NCBI GenBank assembly: GCA_040401595.1
Contig: JBBAOE010000015.1
Coordinates: 1-64,000, forward strand
Direction: 5' to 3'
Length of the DNA stretch: 64,000 nt
From: RFPW01 sp040401595
GTDB lineage: Bacteria > Pseudomonadota > Gammaproteobacteria > Burkholderiales > Burkholderiaceae_E
Shown here: positions 1 to 8,538 of the stretch, piece by piece
Layout: each line of letters starts with the position of its first letter
Numbering within the stretch: the first letter of the stretch is position 1
The notes under the pieces: model-generated
Databases searched by the model: none
The model's input: only the letters and a program-made list of their open reading frames with translations
What the model was told of the DNA's origin: nothing
Program-made: the position numbers and the translations under genes

Positions 1-3000
1 CCGAGGGTTACCGCGATGGTTCCCGCCGCGGCATTCATGACGACTTTGGGTGCCGCGGGGGCGACGTTGTCAAAGGTGTACGACAGCGTCGCCGAGGCGG
101 CGGACAAATTGCCGGCATCATCCGACGCCTTTAGGGTGATCGGCGACCGGACATATTCAACGCCCGGCTTCGGCGTTATGGTTACTTTTCCGTCTGTTGC
201 TCTTGCAGAAACGTCAAATTTCGACGTGATATCGGTTTTGCCGGCGTATAGCTTGACCTTCGTTGCGTCGCTCGCAATCGTCGCTGTGATCACACCGGTG
301 GTGGCGTTGGCTGAGAGCGCTGTCGGCGCGGCCGCCGGGGCTTTGTTGTCCCAGGTATAAGCGCTAGCAGCCGGTGTGAAGCCGGTTGAAGCTGTGCTCA
401 GATTGATTGCATCCGATGCATTGCCGAACTTATCGATTGCCTTTGCCGTGATCGTACTGTCGGCCGCGAACTCGACCCTGCCAGCCACGGGCTTGAACGT
501 CGTCGTCAAGCTCCCCGACGTTTTGGAACTGACAAAGGACGAAGTGATGTCCACCCCAGAACCGTTGTACAACTTGACGACCGTCTTTGCATCCGTGGCG
601 TCGAGGCCATTCGCCGACGCACCAATCGTCACGGAGATCGCACCATTGGTGGTGTCAAACGCGGCGCTGACAGGCTTCGCTGAAGCGAGCAAGTCTTTGC
701 TATAAGAAAACTTTGCCGGTGCCGAGACGTTGCCTGCGGCGTCTTCCGCTCTGACGGTAATCAACTGATTGAGGTACTCGACCTCATTCGTTTTAGGCGT
801 AAAGGTCAGCACCGGTGCAGTACCGGTCTTGGTGAACTTTGAGGTCGTGATTTCTTGATCACCGGCCCATAAGCGCGCGGTCGTCGCATCCGAACCAACG
901 GTCACCGTAATGACCCCGGATGTTTTGTTCACCGCTATCTTTGGCGCCGTCGCTGGCGCGATATTGTCAAAGCGGTACGCGGTGGCGGTACCGCTAATGT
1001 CCATCGAAATGGTAGCGGCGGCTGCCGACAGGTTGCCCGCCGCATCAATCGCCTTCGCGCTGACGTCGCTTGTGATGTTCACTTTGCCCGCTACCGGCGT
1101 GAAGGTCACCACCGAGTTATTGGGTTCCGAGCGCGTAAATAATGAAGTGACGTCGACCGTGCCCTGGAACAGTTTTGCCGTAGCCGCGTCTGCGCCCACT
1201 TTCACGCTGATCACGCCACCGGTCGCCGTACCACCGGCTAACACGCCATTCGTCGACACCGGAGCTGCTTTATCGATGGTGGTGAATGAAATGTCCGTCG
1301 GTGCGCTCGCCGGCGACACATTGTCAAAGGTGTAGTTCACCGCGCTTGAAATCGGCGATGCATTGGTCGACGCGTCATACGCAAATGCGGTGATCGCCTC
1401 GTTTGTGTAGCTGACTTTCTCAGAGATTGGCGTAAAAGTGGCGACTTGGCCGACTTTTACCATCGTGTACTTCGCCCCATCGACGGCGGTTGTAACGCCG
1501 TTACTCACCGTATTGACGAGGATCGCAGTACCACCGGTCCAAAGTTTTGCAGCGTTTGCGTCGGTTCCCATGGTGACTGCGATCACACCTGCGGGGCGTA
1601 GTGCAATTTTGGGCGCCGCATCAGGACCCACATTGTCGAAGGTATAGATGAGCGGCGTGGTGGACGCCAGCGACCAGTTGCCGGCTGCGTCAACGGCCTT
1701 GGCTGTCAACCCCTCCTGATTCAATTCGACGCTGCCAGGGTCGGGGGTGAAGGTAATGACCCCGTTGCTGACCGCACTGGCGTCGAAGCGCGAAGTGATG
1801 TCGAGCTTGCCAGCAAACAGGCTCGCGCCGGTCGCGCTAGAGCCGATGGTGACCGCGATCGTGCCACTACCGCTCCCTGCGGCCAGCGTTGGGGCGTTCG
1901 GAGCGACGTTATCGAAGCTGTAAGTGAGTGCTGTCGATGCCCCGGAGACGTTTCCGGCAGCGTCGGCAGCCTTGGCGGTCACGCTCGCCCCGCTGTATTC
2001 AACCTGTCCGGCGATCGGTGTGAAGGTCACGACCTGGCCGGACACGGAGGAAGTGAATTTTGAGGTGGTGACCTCGACGTTGTTTGTCCCGTCGTTGATC
2101 CACAACCGGGCCTGCGTGGCGGTTGGCGCATCGGATCCGAGGGTAACGGTGATTTTGCCGGCCGTCCCGTTCGCAACCGTTGGGAGATTTGCTGGCGCCT
2201 TGGTGTCCACTGAATAGCTAAATGGGGTGGACGCGACCGACAAGTTGCCCACATCGCTTGTTGTCGAGTCGCTCGATTTGACCGTGAGCATTTCTGCGTC
2301 AGCGAAATCCACTTGCGCAAGAATGGGTGTGAACGTCACGTTACCGTTGGTTTTCGCGCTGACGGTGAAGCTGGCGGTAATGTCGGTCCCGTCGCTGTCG
2401 AATAAGCGGGCGGTTTCTCCGTCACCTATCGCAACCGTAATCACGCCACCCGATGCCCAGACGCCAGCCGCATCGACGACGGATGAGGTAACGGATTGGA
2501 CCGTCGGGGTCGTCGCCGGCGCAACGTTATCAAAAGCGTAGCTCGCGAACTCCGTAGCCGTGACCGCGAGATTGCCGGCCGCATCGATCGGTTTGACCGA
2601 CAATTTATTTGTGCTGGTGACTTCGACCTTGTTCGCGAGCGGGGTGAAGTAAATGTCTGTCGACCCCGTTGTTGCGCCCGGCCTTGCCGTGAGGCTGAAA
2701 CTCGAGGTGATATCGCTTCCGCTTTGAAAGGCCCGCGCGGATGTGGCGTCACTGCCGACGGTTACTTTAAACGTGCCCGATTCGAAACCGTCGCCGCTCG
2801 CGGCGAGAACGACGGTCGGAGTGGTTGTCGGCGGAGTGTTGTCGTAACTATAGGTAAACGTTGACGCAGGTGACAAATTCCCCGTTCCGTCCACCGCATA
2901 CGCACTGATTGCCGTGGCCGAGTACTCAACGGCTCCCGTTACGGGTGTAAACGTGACGACCGTATTGTTGCCCGTGGTGGTTGATGCCTGGGCGAATTTG

Positions 3001-3960
3001 GTACTGTCAGCGGTCAGTGGCGTGGATCCTTGATACAAATCCACTTTCGTCGCGAAACGGTTATCAAACGTCGCCTTAATGACGCCAGTAGCTTTATTGG
3101 CAAGCACCACGTTGGGTGCCGTTGTTGGCGCTTTGTTGTCAAACGTGTAGGTCGCGAGTGTCAATAGCGCAGACGCATTCCCCGCCAGATCCAGGGCTTT
3201 CACGCCGACGGTATTGGCCGCGTAGTCGACTTTGCTCTCTAGCGGGGTAAACGTGATCGTTCTGGTTGCAGCGTCGGCAAATGTACCCGGGGTAACCGTA
3301 AACTGGTCGGTAATGTCTGTTGTGCCATTTGCCAGAAACAACCGCGCAGTCGTCGCGTCGGCACCAATCGTGGCGGTAATCGTGCCGCCCGTCATTACCT
3401 GGCCAATAAGAACNNNNNNNNNNNNNNNNNNNNNNNNNNNNNNNNNNNNNNNNNNNNNNNNNNNNNNNNNNNNNNNNNNNNNNNNNNNNNNNNNNNNNNN
3501 NNNNNNNNNNNNNACACTACCGTCGTACAAACGCGCGGAGGTCGCGCCGGCGCCAATCGTGACGGCGACCCTGCCATCGGTCCGGGCGGTCAGGGTTGGC
3601 GCGTCGGCAGGCGGTTTGTTATCGAACGTATACGAGAGGGCGTTCGAAGCGACGGACTCATTGCCGGCGATATCGGCGCCCTTCACGGTAAAGTTGGTCG
3701 CCGAGTTGTACTCAACTTCTCCCGCTTTGGGGGTGAACGTCGCCTTGCGACTCCCGGCTGATCCAGGGAATGTGACGTTAAAGCGTGAAGTGACGTCTGT
3801 GGAGCCCGCGAACAACTTTGCAGTGACGACTTCGTCAGCAACGCTGGCCTCGATGACGCCTGTCGCCGGGGTCGCCACTACGGCTGTCGGCGTGCCGGGT
3901 TGTGCTGGTGCAATGGTGTCGAGGGTAAGTGTCACGGGGGTGCTGGCGGTTCCCGTTGCC
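1..3960 (-). repeat. Tandem Ig-like protein repeats within the giant gene
   Basis: On the minus strand a segment reading (Y)(T/S)(F/Y)DN(V/K)(A/P)P recurs near 3905-3930 (variant LDTIAP), 3620, 3140, 2841, 2530, 2207 (variant VDTKAP), 1912, 1637, 1325, 967, 700 (degenerate), 345 and 70. Spacing is mostly 270-360 bases, i.e. about 90-120 residues per unit. Units are diverged at the DNA level but share the order DNxxP ... GVIxVTxGSDATxAxL ... DITSxF ... VTFTPxxGxVEY ... AxDAAGNxS. This matches bacterial Ig-like or cadherin-like repeat architecture; I cannot assign a specific Pfam family by eye. Confidence 0.8.
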
Positions 3961-5939
3961 GGGTTCCCAGCCGCGTCATCCAGGGTGACGCCCACCGTAA
4001 TCGTGCCCTCACCAAGGATGGATACGTCGGCCGTGCTGAGGGTGACTTTGGTTGCTGCACCCGTTCCGGTGACCAACTTCACTACCGACTGCCCGCCGTT
4101 CGTAAACGTGACCGTGGCGCGAGAGCCCGCTTCCGCATTGACGAGCACCGCGCCCGCGACCATCTCGCTGGCCGTGGCCTCACCGACCGTTGAATCAACC
4201 GACAGCGTCGCTGCCGAAGGCGACGTCGTGTCGATCTCAAAACTGGTTCCCGCAACGGATGCTGTATTACCAGCCACATCAGTGACGGTGATCAGCGGGG
4301 TGTATTTACCCTGATCAAGGGCAATCTTTTGATCGGCGTTTAGAGACCACGCGCCATTCACGTTCACGCTGGCGTTATAGGTGGTTGAACCGAGTGTGAC
4401 CGCAACGGCTAAGCCCGGGTCGACGGTTCCGGTTAATTCGGGGGTCGTATCGTTGGTGATGTTGTCGTAGGAATAGGACCCCGTGTCGTTAATCGCATCC
4501 CGCTTAAGACCACCGCCCGGGGTTAGGATGAATTCCTTCGTATCGACCGTAAACCGTGCGGAGTTTGCGGTTGTCTCCAAGACGGTCGTGCCATTGCCAT
4601 CCATCCGTTGCGCGGTGACCGCATACGTTCCGTCCGCCAGTGTCGGGTAAGCCGCTGTCGAGCCACTCGGAGTGCCGGTTCGAACAAACCACTGACCGTC
4701 CCTGGCAACCTCGCCTTCGGACTGATAGACCGTTCCGACCGGTTCCCCGGCGATGTTCAATGCCTGAACGCTGACCTTGACGGTCGCCCCCGCGTATTTC
4801 GAATCCACCGACCCTTCGATCCATGGCGACGCATTATTGGTGATGCCATCGTCCGACAACAACCCAGTATCACTGTCGGGCGAACGACTGAGTCGGGCTG
4901 TCAGTGCGGAAGGAGTCGTCGCACCGAGACTTGGGTCAAAACCCGCAAACACCTTAACCGCGCTGCTGACGGATAGGCGAACCTGCTTGGTCGTACCATT
5001 GACGTTAACGAAGGCTTCGTAAGTGGTTACCCCACTTGCATTTGAAAGGACGTGGAAATTTTGATAGGCGGGCCCAGCGGGATCCACATCAACCGTCGGC
5101 AGATAAAGTTGATCGCCGGCGTTACCGACAAAATCCAACTGATCAAAAGGGTCGCTCCCCTGTGATTGGCTCAACCAGCTTACCGAATTGATCAGAGCCA
5201 GATCGAGCGGGGTCACCGTCAGGGCGACGTCCGCATTGGCGTCCGTTGCGTCAATTTTCTCGAATCGCGTGAGAATTTGGCCGTCACCGGTTGGACCCGC
5301 GCGGTTGAAGTCTCGTAGGTCAAAATCCGTAATCCCGACCCCTTTCAAAACCAGGGTGTCGTAGCTGCTCCCCCCATCCAGGACCGAAAAGTTCATCGTC
5401 GAAAACGACGTGTCTAACAGGTTGACTCGGTCTTCTCCGTCGCCCAAGTCAATGACATCGTGATTGCTACTGACTAAGTCAACCGTTTGCGTGTTGAAGT
5501 TAACGGAAGTGGGGATATATTTGTAAGCGGCAGGCGGCGCTGAAGCGATATTGTAGGAATTGTTATCCGCTTTCACCTGATCAACGATAGCCACCATGAA
5601 GTCATCGCTACCGGCAGACGACCCGACAACCGAAATTTTTACCCAGGCGTTGCGGCGCGGCGCGTCCGCGTTGGAATCTACGGCAACGTTGGCTGCCGGG
5701 TTGATTCTCTGCAGAACAATGGTGCCATCCTGACTCGTGGTGGTCGGTGTTAGAACAATCTTGAAGCCCAACGCAGCCAGCGCGCCGGATTCCGCTTCCG
5801 CCCACTGCAGTTGTTGCGGATTGGCGTTATTGGCGTTTGCGATAATTCTCGCCAGCACAATATCAGCCGGTGCGGCACCCGCTTGAATCACTGTGTGATG
5901 TGCTGCGCTAGGATCGATCGCAAAAACTCGCTGGGCCAT
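1..5939 (-). CDS. Giant Ig-like-repeat surface/secreted protein, N-terminal part (3' end outside window)
   Basis: Reading the minus strand from the ATG at 5939 gives one open frame of 1979 codons with no stop down to the left edge, so only the N-terminal part is seen. The start has a GAGG 6 bases upstream. There is no Sec signal peptide. Residues about 1-400 are non-repetitive and include an Asp/Gly-rich stretch (DLGDGEDRVNL, LDGGSSYDTLVLKG) of the kind found in large type I-secreted adhesins. After that come at least 12 Ig-like repeats of roughly 90-120 residues, with recurring signatures YTFDNVAP, DITSRF, VTFTP and AVDAAGN. I checked frame at eleven repeat boundaries and it holds. The 100-N gap at 3414-3513 interrupts it. 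By family analogy this is a type I-secreted adhesin or biofilm protein; the C-terminal secretion signal and the transporter are not in the window, so that role is inferred. Confidence 0.85.
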   Translation of the reverse strand, partial: MAQRVFAIDPSAAHHTVIQAGAAPADIVLARIIANANNANPQQLQWAEAESGALAALGFKIVLTPTTTSQDGTIVLQRINPAANVAVDSNADAPRRNAWVKISVVGSSAGSDDFMVAIVDQVKADNNSYNIASAPPAAYKYIPTSVNFNTQTVDLVSSNHDVIDLGDGEDRVNLLDTSFSTMNFSVLDGGSSYDTLVLKGVGITDFDLRDFNRAGPTGDGQILTRFEKIDATDANADVALTVTPLDLALINSVSWLSQSQGSDPFDQLDFVGNAGDQLYLPTVDVDPAGPAYQNFHVLSNASGVTTYEAFVNVNGTTKQVRLSVSSAVKVFAGFDPSLGATTPSALTARLSRSPDSDTGLLSDDGITNNASPWIEGSVDSKYAGATVKVSVQALNIAGEPVGTVYQSEGEVARDGQWFVRTGTPSGSTAAYPTLADGTYAVTAQRMDGNGTTVLETTANSARFTVDTKEFILTPGGGLKRDAINDTGSYSYDNITNDTTPELTGTVDPGLAVAVTLGSTTYNASVNVNGAWSLNADQKIALDQGKYTPLITVTDVAGNTASVAGTSFEIDTTSPSAATLSVDSTVGEATASEMVAGAVLVNAEAGSRATVTFTNGGQSVVKLVTGTGAATKVTLSTADVSILGEGTITVGVTLDDAAGNPATGTASTPVTLTLDTIAPAQPGTPTAVVATPATGVIEASVADEVVTAKLFAGSTDVTSRFNVTFPGSAGSRKATFTPKAGEVEYNSATNFTVKGADIAGNESVASNALSYTFDNKPPADAPTLTARTDGRVAVTIGAGATSARLYDGSXXXXXXXXXXXXXXXXXXXXXXXXXXXXXXXXXXVLIGQVMTGGTITATIGADATTARLFLANGTTDITDQFTVTPGTFADAATRTITFTPLESKVDYAANTVGVKALDLAGNASALLTLATYTFDNKAPTTAPNVVLANKATGVIKATFDNRFATKVDLYQGSTPLTADSTKFAQASTTTGNNTVVTFTPVTGAVEYSATAISAYAVDGTGNLSPASTFTYSYDNTPPTTTPTVVLAASGDGFESGTFKVTVGSDATSARAFQSGSDITSSFSLTARPGATTGSTDIYFTPLANKVEVTSTNKLSVKPIDAAGNLAVTATEFASYAFDNVAPATTPTVQSVTSSVVDAAGVWASGGVITVAIGDGETARLFDSDGTDITASFTVSAKTNGNVTFTPILAQVDFADAEMLTVKSSDSTTSDVGNLSVASTPFSYSVDTKAPANLPTVANGTAGKITVTLGSDAPTATQARLWINDGTNNVEVTTSKFTSSVSGQVVTFTPIAGQVEYSGASVTAKAADAAGNVSGASTALTYSFDNVAPNAPTLAAGSGSGTIAVTIGSSATGASLFAGKLDITSRFDASAVSNGVITFTPDPGSVELNQEGLTAKAVDAAGNWSLASTTPLIYTFDNVGPDAAPKIALRPAGVIAVTMGTDANAAKLWTGGTAILVNTVSNGVTTAVDGAKYTMVKVGQVATFTPISEKVSYTNEAITAFAYDASTNASPISSAVNYTFDNVSPASAPTDISFTTIDKAAPVSTNGVLAGGTATGGVISVKVGADAATAKLFQGTVDVTSLFTRSEPNNSVVTFTPVAGKVNITSDVSAKAIDAAGNLSAAAATISMDISGTATAYRFDNIAPATAPKIAVNKTSGVITVTVGSDATTARLWAGDQEITTSKFTKTGTAPVLTFTPKTNEVEYLNQLITVRAEDAAGNVSAPAKFSYSKDLLASAKPVSAAFDTTNGAISVTIGASANGLDATDAKTVVKLYNGSGVDITSSFVSSKTSGSLTTTFKPVAGRVEFAADSTITAKAIDKFGNASDAINLSTASTGFTPAASAYTWDNKAPAAAPTALSANATTGVITATIASDATKVKLYAGKTDITSKFDVSARATDGKVTITPKPGVEYVRSPITLKASDDAGNLSAASATLSYTFDNVAPAAPKVVMNAAAGTIAVTL
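3414..3513. other. Assembly gap (100 N) inside the Ig-like repeats
   Basis: Exactly 100 unknown bases. The frame of the giant gene is the same on both sides if the length is taken literally. Repeat phasing argues it is a placeholder: going down the minus strand, the upstream side stops early in one repeat (ending around LYDGS) and the downstream side resumes early in another (TGGTITATIGADATTARL). Only 376 known bases separate the flanking DNxxP boundaries at about 3616 and 3140, where two repeats would need roughly 600. Confidence 0.95.
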
Positions 5940-5959
5940 GATAAACCTCGGGGTACAGG

Positions 5960-5973
5960 GTCGAATTTTCGAC
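5960..5973. promoter_or_regulatory. Inverted repeat in the leader of the giant gene
   Basis: GTCGAA-TT-TTCGAC is a perfect 6-base inverted repeat with a 2-base centre, 20 bases upstream of the giant gene's start codon and downstream of its candidate promoter. It could be an operator half-site pair or a small leader hairpin; nothing in the sequence decides between these. Confidence 0.35.
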
Positions 5974-6006
5974 CAAAGGAGCGGACAGAATTATCCTAGA
6001 GTGAAA

Positions 6007-6036
6007 ATAGTACCCCGATTGAATTTTCTCGGTCAA
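6007..6036 (-). promoter_or_regulatory. Candidate sigma70 promoter of the giant Ig-repeat gene
   Basis: On the minus strand, TTGACC (6036-6031; 5 of 6 to TTGACA) and TACTAT (6012-6007; 4 of 6 to TATAAT) are separated by 18 bases. The start codon lies about 68 bases downstream of the -10. The element sits in the 162-base gap between the regulator's stop and the giant gene, so the giant gene need not depend on read-through from the regulator. Confidence 0.45.
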
Positions 6037-6101
6037 TCGCGCTGCAGGATCTTGGCCGCTGGATCTTGATTATTCTGCCGGCCCGGCATCGGATGATTTC
6101 G

Positions 6102-7850
6102 TCAGGAAACGACGTGTCCGTCTTCGCGGTAACTTTTCAACTTGTAGCGCAGCGCTCGCTCAGAAATGCCGAGGAGTTCGACCGCACGCCGGCGCGACCC
6201 GTTCACGGTGCGCAGAACCTGCAGGATGTGTTCGCGTTCGATCGAGCGCATGTCGACGGCGTCTTCTTTCGCCGCTGCTAACGGTGTCGCCGCTGAACGA
6301 TCACCCAAGTCGACACCCAAATCGCCACCTAAATCGCCACCNNNNNNNNNNNNNNNNNNNNNNNNNNNNNNNNNNNNNNNNNNNNNNNNNNNNNNNNNNN
6401 NNNNNNNNNNNNNNNNNNNNNNNNNNNNNNNNNNNNNNNNNAAATCGCCACCTAAATCGCCACCCAAACGCCCACCGCCGTATGCATTCGCTTGGACGTA
6501 GGGGGCCGTCCCCGGTTCTTGGACATTGGGTTGACCGTTCGCCAGGGCAGCGGTAGCGGCGGCAGGGTGACCCATGCTGGATGGCTGCAACCCGGCCTGC
6601 TTGCTCCACTCCCGACCCGCCTGGGTTGTCGGGTTGACGGCACCCGTTACGGGATGGGGCATGTTGGCCGGCAGGCCCAGGTCGTCCGAAGTGATGAGAT
6701 CGGTATCGGCCATCAGGAGGGCGCGTTGAATCACATTCTCGAGTTCACGTACGTTACCCGGCCAGGGATGCTGGCGCATCCGGGTCAGCGCGGCGTCCGA
6801 CAGCCTTGCGCCCGGGCGCCCTGCTGGCGCGGAGTAGCGTTTGAGAAAATGCCGTGCGAGCACATCAATATCGCCCACCCGGGTTCGCAGCGGCGGAATT
6901 TCGAGCGGGAAAACGCCAATCCGAAAGTACAGGTCTTCGCGAAACCGGCCTTCGCGCACCGCCTGTTCGAGACGGCGGTTGGTGGCGGCGACCAGACGAA
7001 AGTCGAGCGCAATTTCCTGATGCGACCCGACGCGTTCCACGACGCGTTCTTGCAGGACCCGCAGCAGTTTGGCCTGCAGTTCGGGCGGCATCTCGCCGAT
7101 CTCGTCCAGAAACAGCGTGCCCCCGTGCGCGAGTTCGAACTTCCCTGCCTGGCTCTTTTGGGCGCCGGTAAAGGCACCGCGCTCATAGCCAAAGAGGGTG
7201 GCTTCGAGCAGGTCTTTGGGGATCGCGGCACAGTTGATCGCAACAAAGGGCCCGCGCGCGCGCTGAGAGTGCGCATGGACATCACGGGCGAGCACTTCTT
7301 TGCCCGTGCCCGACTCACCGCTCAGCAGCACCGAGAGTTCGCTGGCAGCCACGCGCCGCAAGCGCGTCAGCATTTGCAGAAAAACAGGGTCCTCGCCCAC
7401 GGGACCCGAGGCGGTGGGGTCGGCGCGGTGGCGCTCGACGACTTCGATCAGGGTCTCGGGCTGAAAGGGTTTGAGCAGGAACTCGCGGGCCCCGCACTTA
7501 ATGGCATCTACGGCAGCGGCCACGTCGGCATATGCGGTCATCAGGACGAAGGGCACGTCGGGCATCTGCCGGCGCACGGCGCGCAACAATCCAATGCCAT
7601 CAAGCTCCGGCATCCGCACGTCGCTGACGATGATCGCTGGCGTTTCGGTGTTCAGTAGCGCCAGCGCCTCGATGCCGTTAGCGGCGAGGTAGTGTGAGAT
7701 TTCGTGTACACCGAGCGTAAAGCTGATGGCTTCACGCAAGGCTTCGTCATCTTCCACGACCAGGACGCGACGGGCTGGCGGCTGGGTGCCGATCGTGGCT
7801 GCGACGGGGGCGGCGTAGCTCACGGGAGCTGGGGCGCCAGTGGAGGGCAA
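6102..7850 (-). CDS. Sigma54-dependent response regulator (FleR/FlrC/NtrC type)
   Basis: Receiver domain at about residues 28-140 has the acidic pair (VVEDDE), phospho-acceptor D77 (VSDVRMPELDG), T105 and K127. The AAA+ domain follows, with Walker A GESGTGKE (178-185), the sigma54-contact loop GAFTGA (225-230) and Walker B FLDEIGE. A Fis-type helix-turn-helix ends the protein (NGSRRRAVELLGISERALRY). Between AAA+ and HTH lies a long Gly/Asp/Leu linker built of GGDL repeats and interrupted by 100 N. With the kinase upstream and flagellar genes next door it resembles FleR/FlrC, which activate class III flagellar genes. The start is uncertain: TTG at 7850 has no good ribosome site, and the same frame stays open, Gln/Asn-rich, back to 7989 without an ATG. 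Confidence 0.88.
   Translation of the reverse strand: MPSTGAPAPVSYAAPVAATIGTQPPARRVLVVEDDEALREAISFTLGVHEISHYLAANGIEALALLNTETPAIIVSDVRMPELDGIGLLRAVRRQMPDVPFVLMTAYADVAAAVDAIKCGAREFLLKPFQPETLIEVVERHRADPTASGPVGEDPVFLQMLTRLRRVAASELSVLLSGESGTGKEVLARDVHAHSQRARGPFVAINCAAIPKDLLEATLFGYERGAFTGAQKSQAGKFELAHGGTLFLDEIGEMPPELQAKLLRVLQERVVERVGSHQEIALDFRLVAATNRRLEQAVREGRFREDLYFRIGVFPLEIPPLRTRVGDIDVLARHFLKRYSAPAGRPGARLSDAALTRMRQHPWPGNVRELENVIQRALLMADTDLITSDDLGLPANMPHPVTGAVNPTTQAGREWSKQAGLQPSSMGHPAAATAALANGQPNVQEPGTAPYVQANAYGGGRLGGDLGGDXXXXXXXXXXXXXXXXXXXXXXXXXXXXXXXXXXGGDLGGDLGVDLGDRSAATPLAAAKEDAVDMRSIEREHILQVLRTVNGSRRRAVELLGISERALRYKLKSYREDGHVVS
6308..6469 (-). repeat. 12-base tandem repeat encoding Gly-Gly-Asp-Leu
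   Basis: On the minus strand the unit GGTGGCGATTTA/G is repeated on both sides of the 100-N gap, giving GGDLGGD before the gap and GGDLGGDLGVDLGD after it. It lies in the linker between the AAA+ and DNA-binding domains of the regulator. Copy number cannot be read because the gap falls inside it. Confidence 0.85.
6342..6441. other. Assembly gap (100 N) inside the GGDL repeat
   Basis: Exactly 100 unknown bases, flanked on both sides by the same 12-base repeat, so most likely a collapsed short tandem repeat with an arbitrary gap length. The true length of the regulator's linker is therefore unknown. Confidence 0.95.
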
Positions 7851-8092
7851 GCGCGTAGCGACGAGATGATGCTTTTCGAGTGAATCATTCGCTGTCGGGG
7901 AGCTCTGGACTTGGTTTTGACGGTCGTTTTTGGGTTGATTCTGAGGTTGGTTCTGGCGTTGGTTCTGATCATGGTTCCGGCACCGGCGGCGGTATCACTG
8001 CCGACCGTCATATCGTTCGAAACGGTCAAATCATGATCAAGAGTTAGCGGCGACGACGGCGCCGGGTGGCCGAGTTTATCGTCTGAGCTCAT
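7820..8092 (-). other. Ambiguous leader frame upstream of the response regulator
   Basis: An ATG at 8092, 12 bases after the protease stop, opens a 90-codon frame that overlaps the 5' end of the regulator in a different frame. Its first ~40 residues look like a plausible protein start (MSSDDKLGHPAPSSPLTLDH). After about 7975 the regulator's own frame instead reads a Gln/Asn-rich stretch (DQNQRQNQPQNQPKND) leading straight into the receiver domain. The simplest reading is that 8092 is the true regulator start and a one-base shift (real or sequencing error) lies near 7970-7990. A separate small gene is less likely. Confidence 0.4.
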
Positions 8093-8104
8093 TGCCCCGA
8101 GGGC

Positions 8105-8521
8105 TTAATCGGGGGCTGCGGCGGATCTGGGCGACAGGAGGCGCTTCGCCATCGACTGGGGTACGTTGGGACTCTGGGGGTTGACATCGACGCTGTGCCG
8201 GCTCGGCACGACGACCAAATCCATGTCTTCCATCGGAATCGCGCCTAGAAGCGGCTCGTCGCCCATGACCAGCGCACCGGTGAAGCTACTTCGATTCTTG
8301 AACTGGATTCGAATAGGCCCGCAATACGGTACGGAAATACGACGTCCATCGGCGATGGTGACTTCGCGCCGCTCGAGTTCCTTCAAGTCCAGCTGAATCG
8401 CAACGTGCTCGGGCAGGCAGAGATGAACGGCCCCCGTGTCGACCAGACAGTTCACGGTCATGGGATGAAGATCTGCCCGAACCGGATTGGAAAACTGAAA
8501 CGTGCTTCGGATGATGCCCAT
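8105..8521 (-). CDS. Retropepsin-like (clan AA) aspartic protease homologue
   Basis: 138 residues with no signal peptide. The core is LVDTGA (about residues 26-31), the catalytic Asp-Thr-Gly of single-domain retropepsin-like proteases, followed by the hydrophobic LPEHVAIQL, the flap-like ADGRRISVPYCGP and a second hydrophobic strand LLGAIPMEDMDLVV. Length fits the small bacterial clan AA family, which would act as a homodimer because each chain carries one DTG. Start ATG at 8521 has a strong AGGAGA 8 bases upstream. It begins 17 bases after the kinase stop and ends just before the regulator leader, so kinase, protease and regulator look like one operon. The substrate is unknown; a cytoplasmic location is inferred. 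The ~25-residue C-terminal tail is Pro/Ser-rich. Confidence 0.8.
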   Translation of the reverse strand: MGIIRSTFQFSNPVRADLHPMTVNCLVDTGAVHLCLPEHVAIQLDLKELERREVTIADGRRISVPYCGPIRIQFKNRSSFTGALVMGDEPLLGAIPMEDMDLVVVPSRHSVDVNPQSPNVPQSMAKRLLSPRSAAAPD

Positions 8522-8538
8522 CTCTTTGTCTCCTGAAG

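Noticed and set aside
16..4314. Several plus-strand open frames (e.g. 16-360, 910-1335, 3232-4314) across the first 4 kb
   Set aside because: They run antisense to the continuous giant minus-strand frame, share no recognisable domain, and look like translated complements of the Ig-like repeats.
6102..7850. Whether the GGDL repeat is a CRISPR or direct-repeat array
   Set aside because: The unit is 12 bases, contiguous, without spacers, and encodes a periodic peptide.
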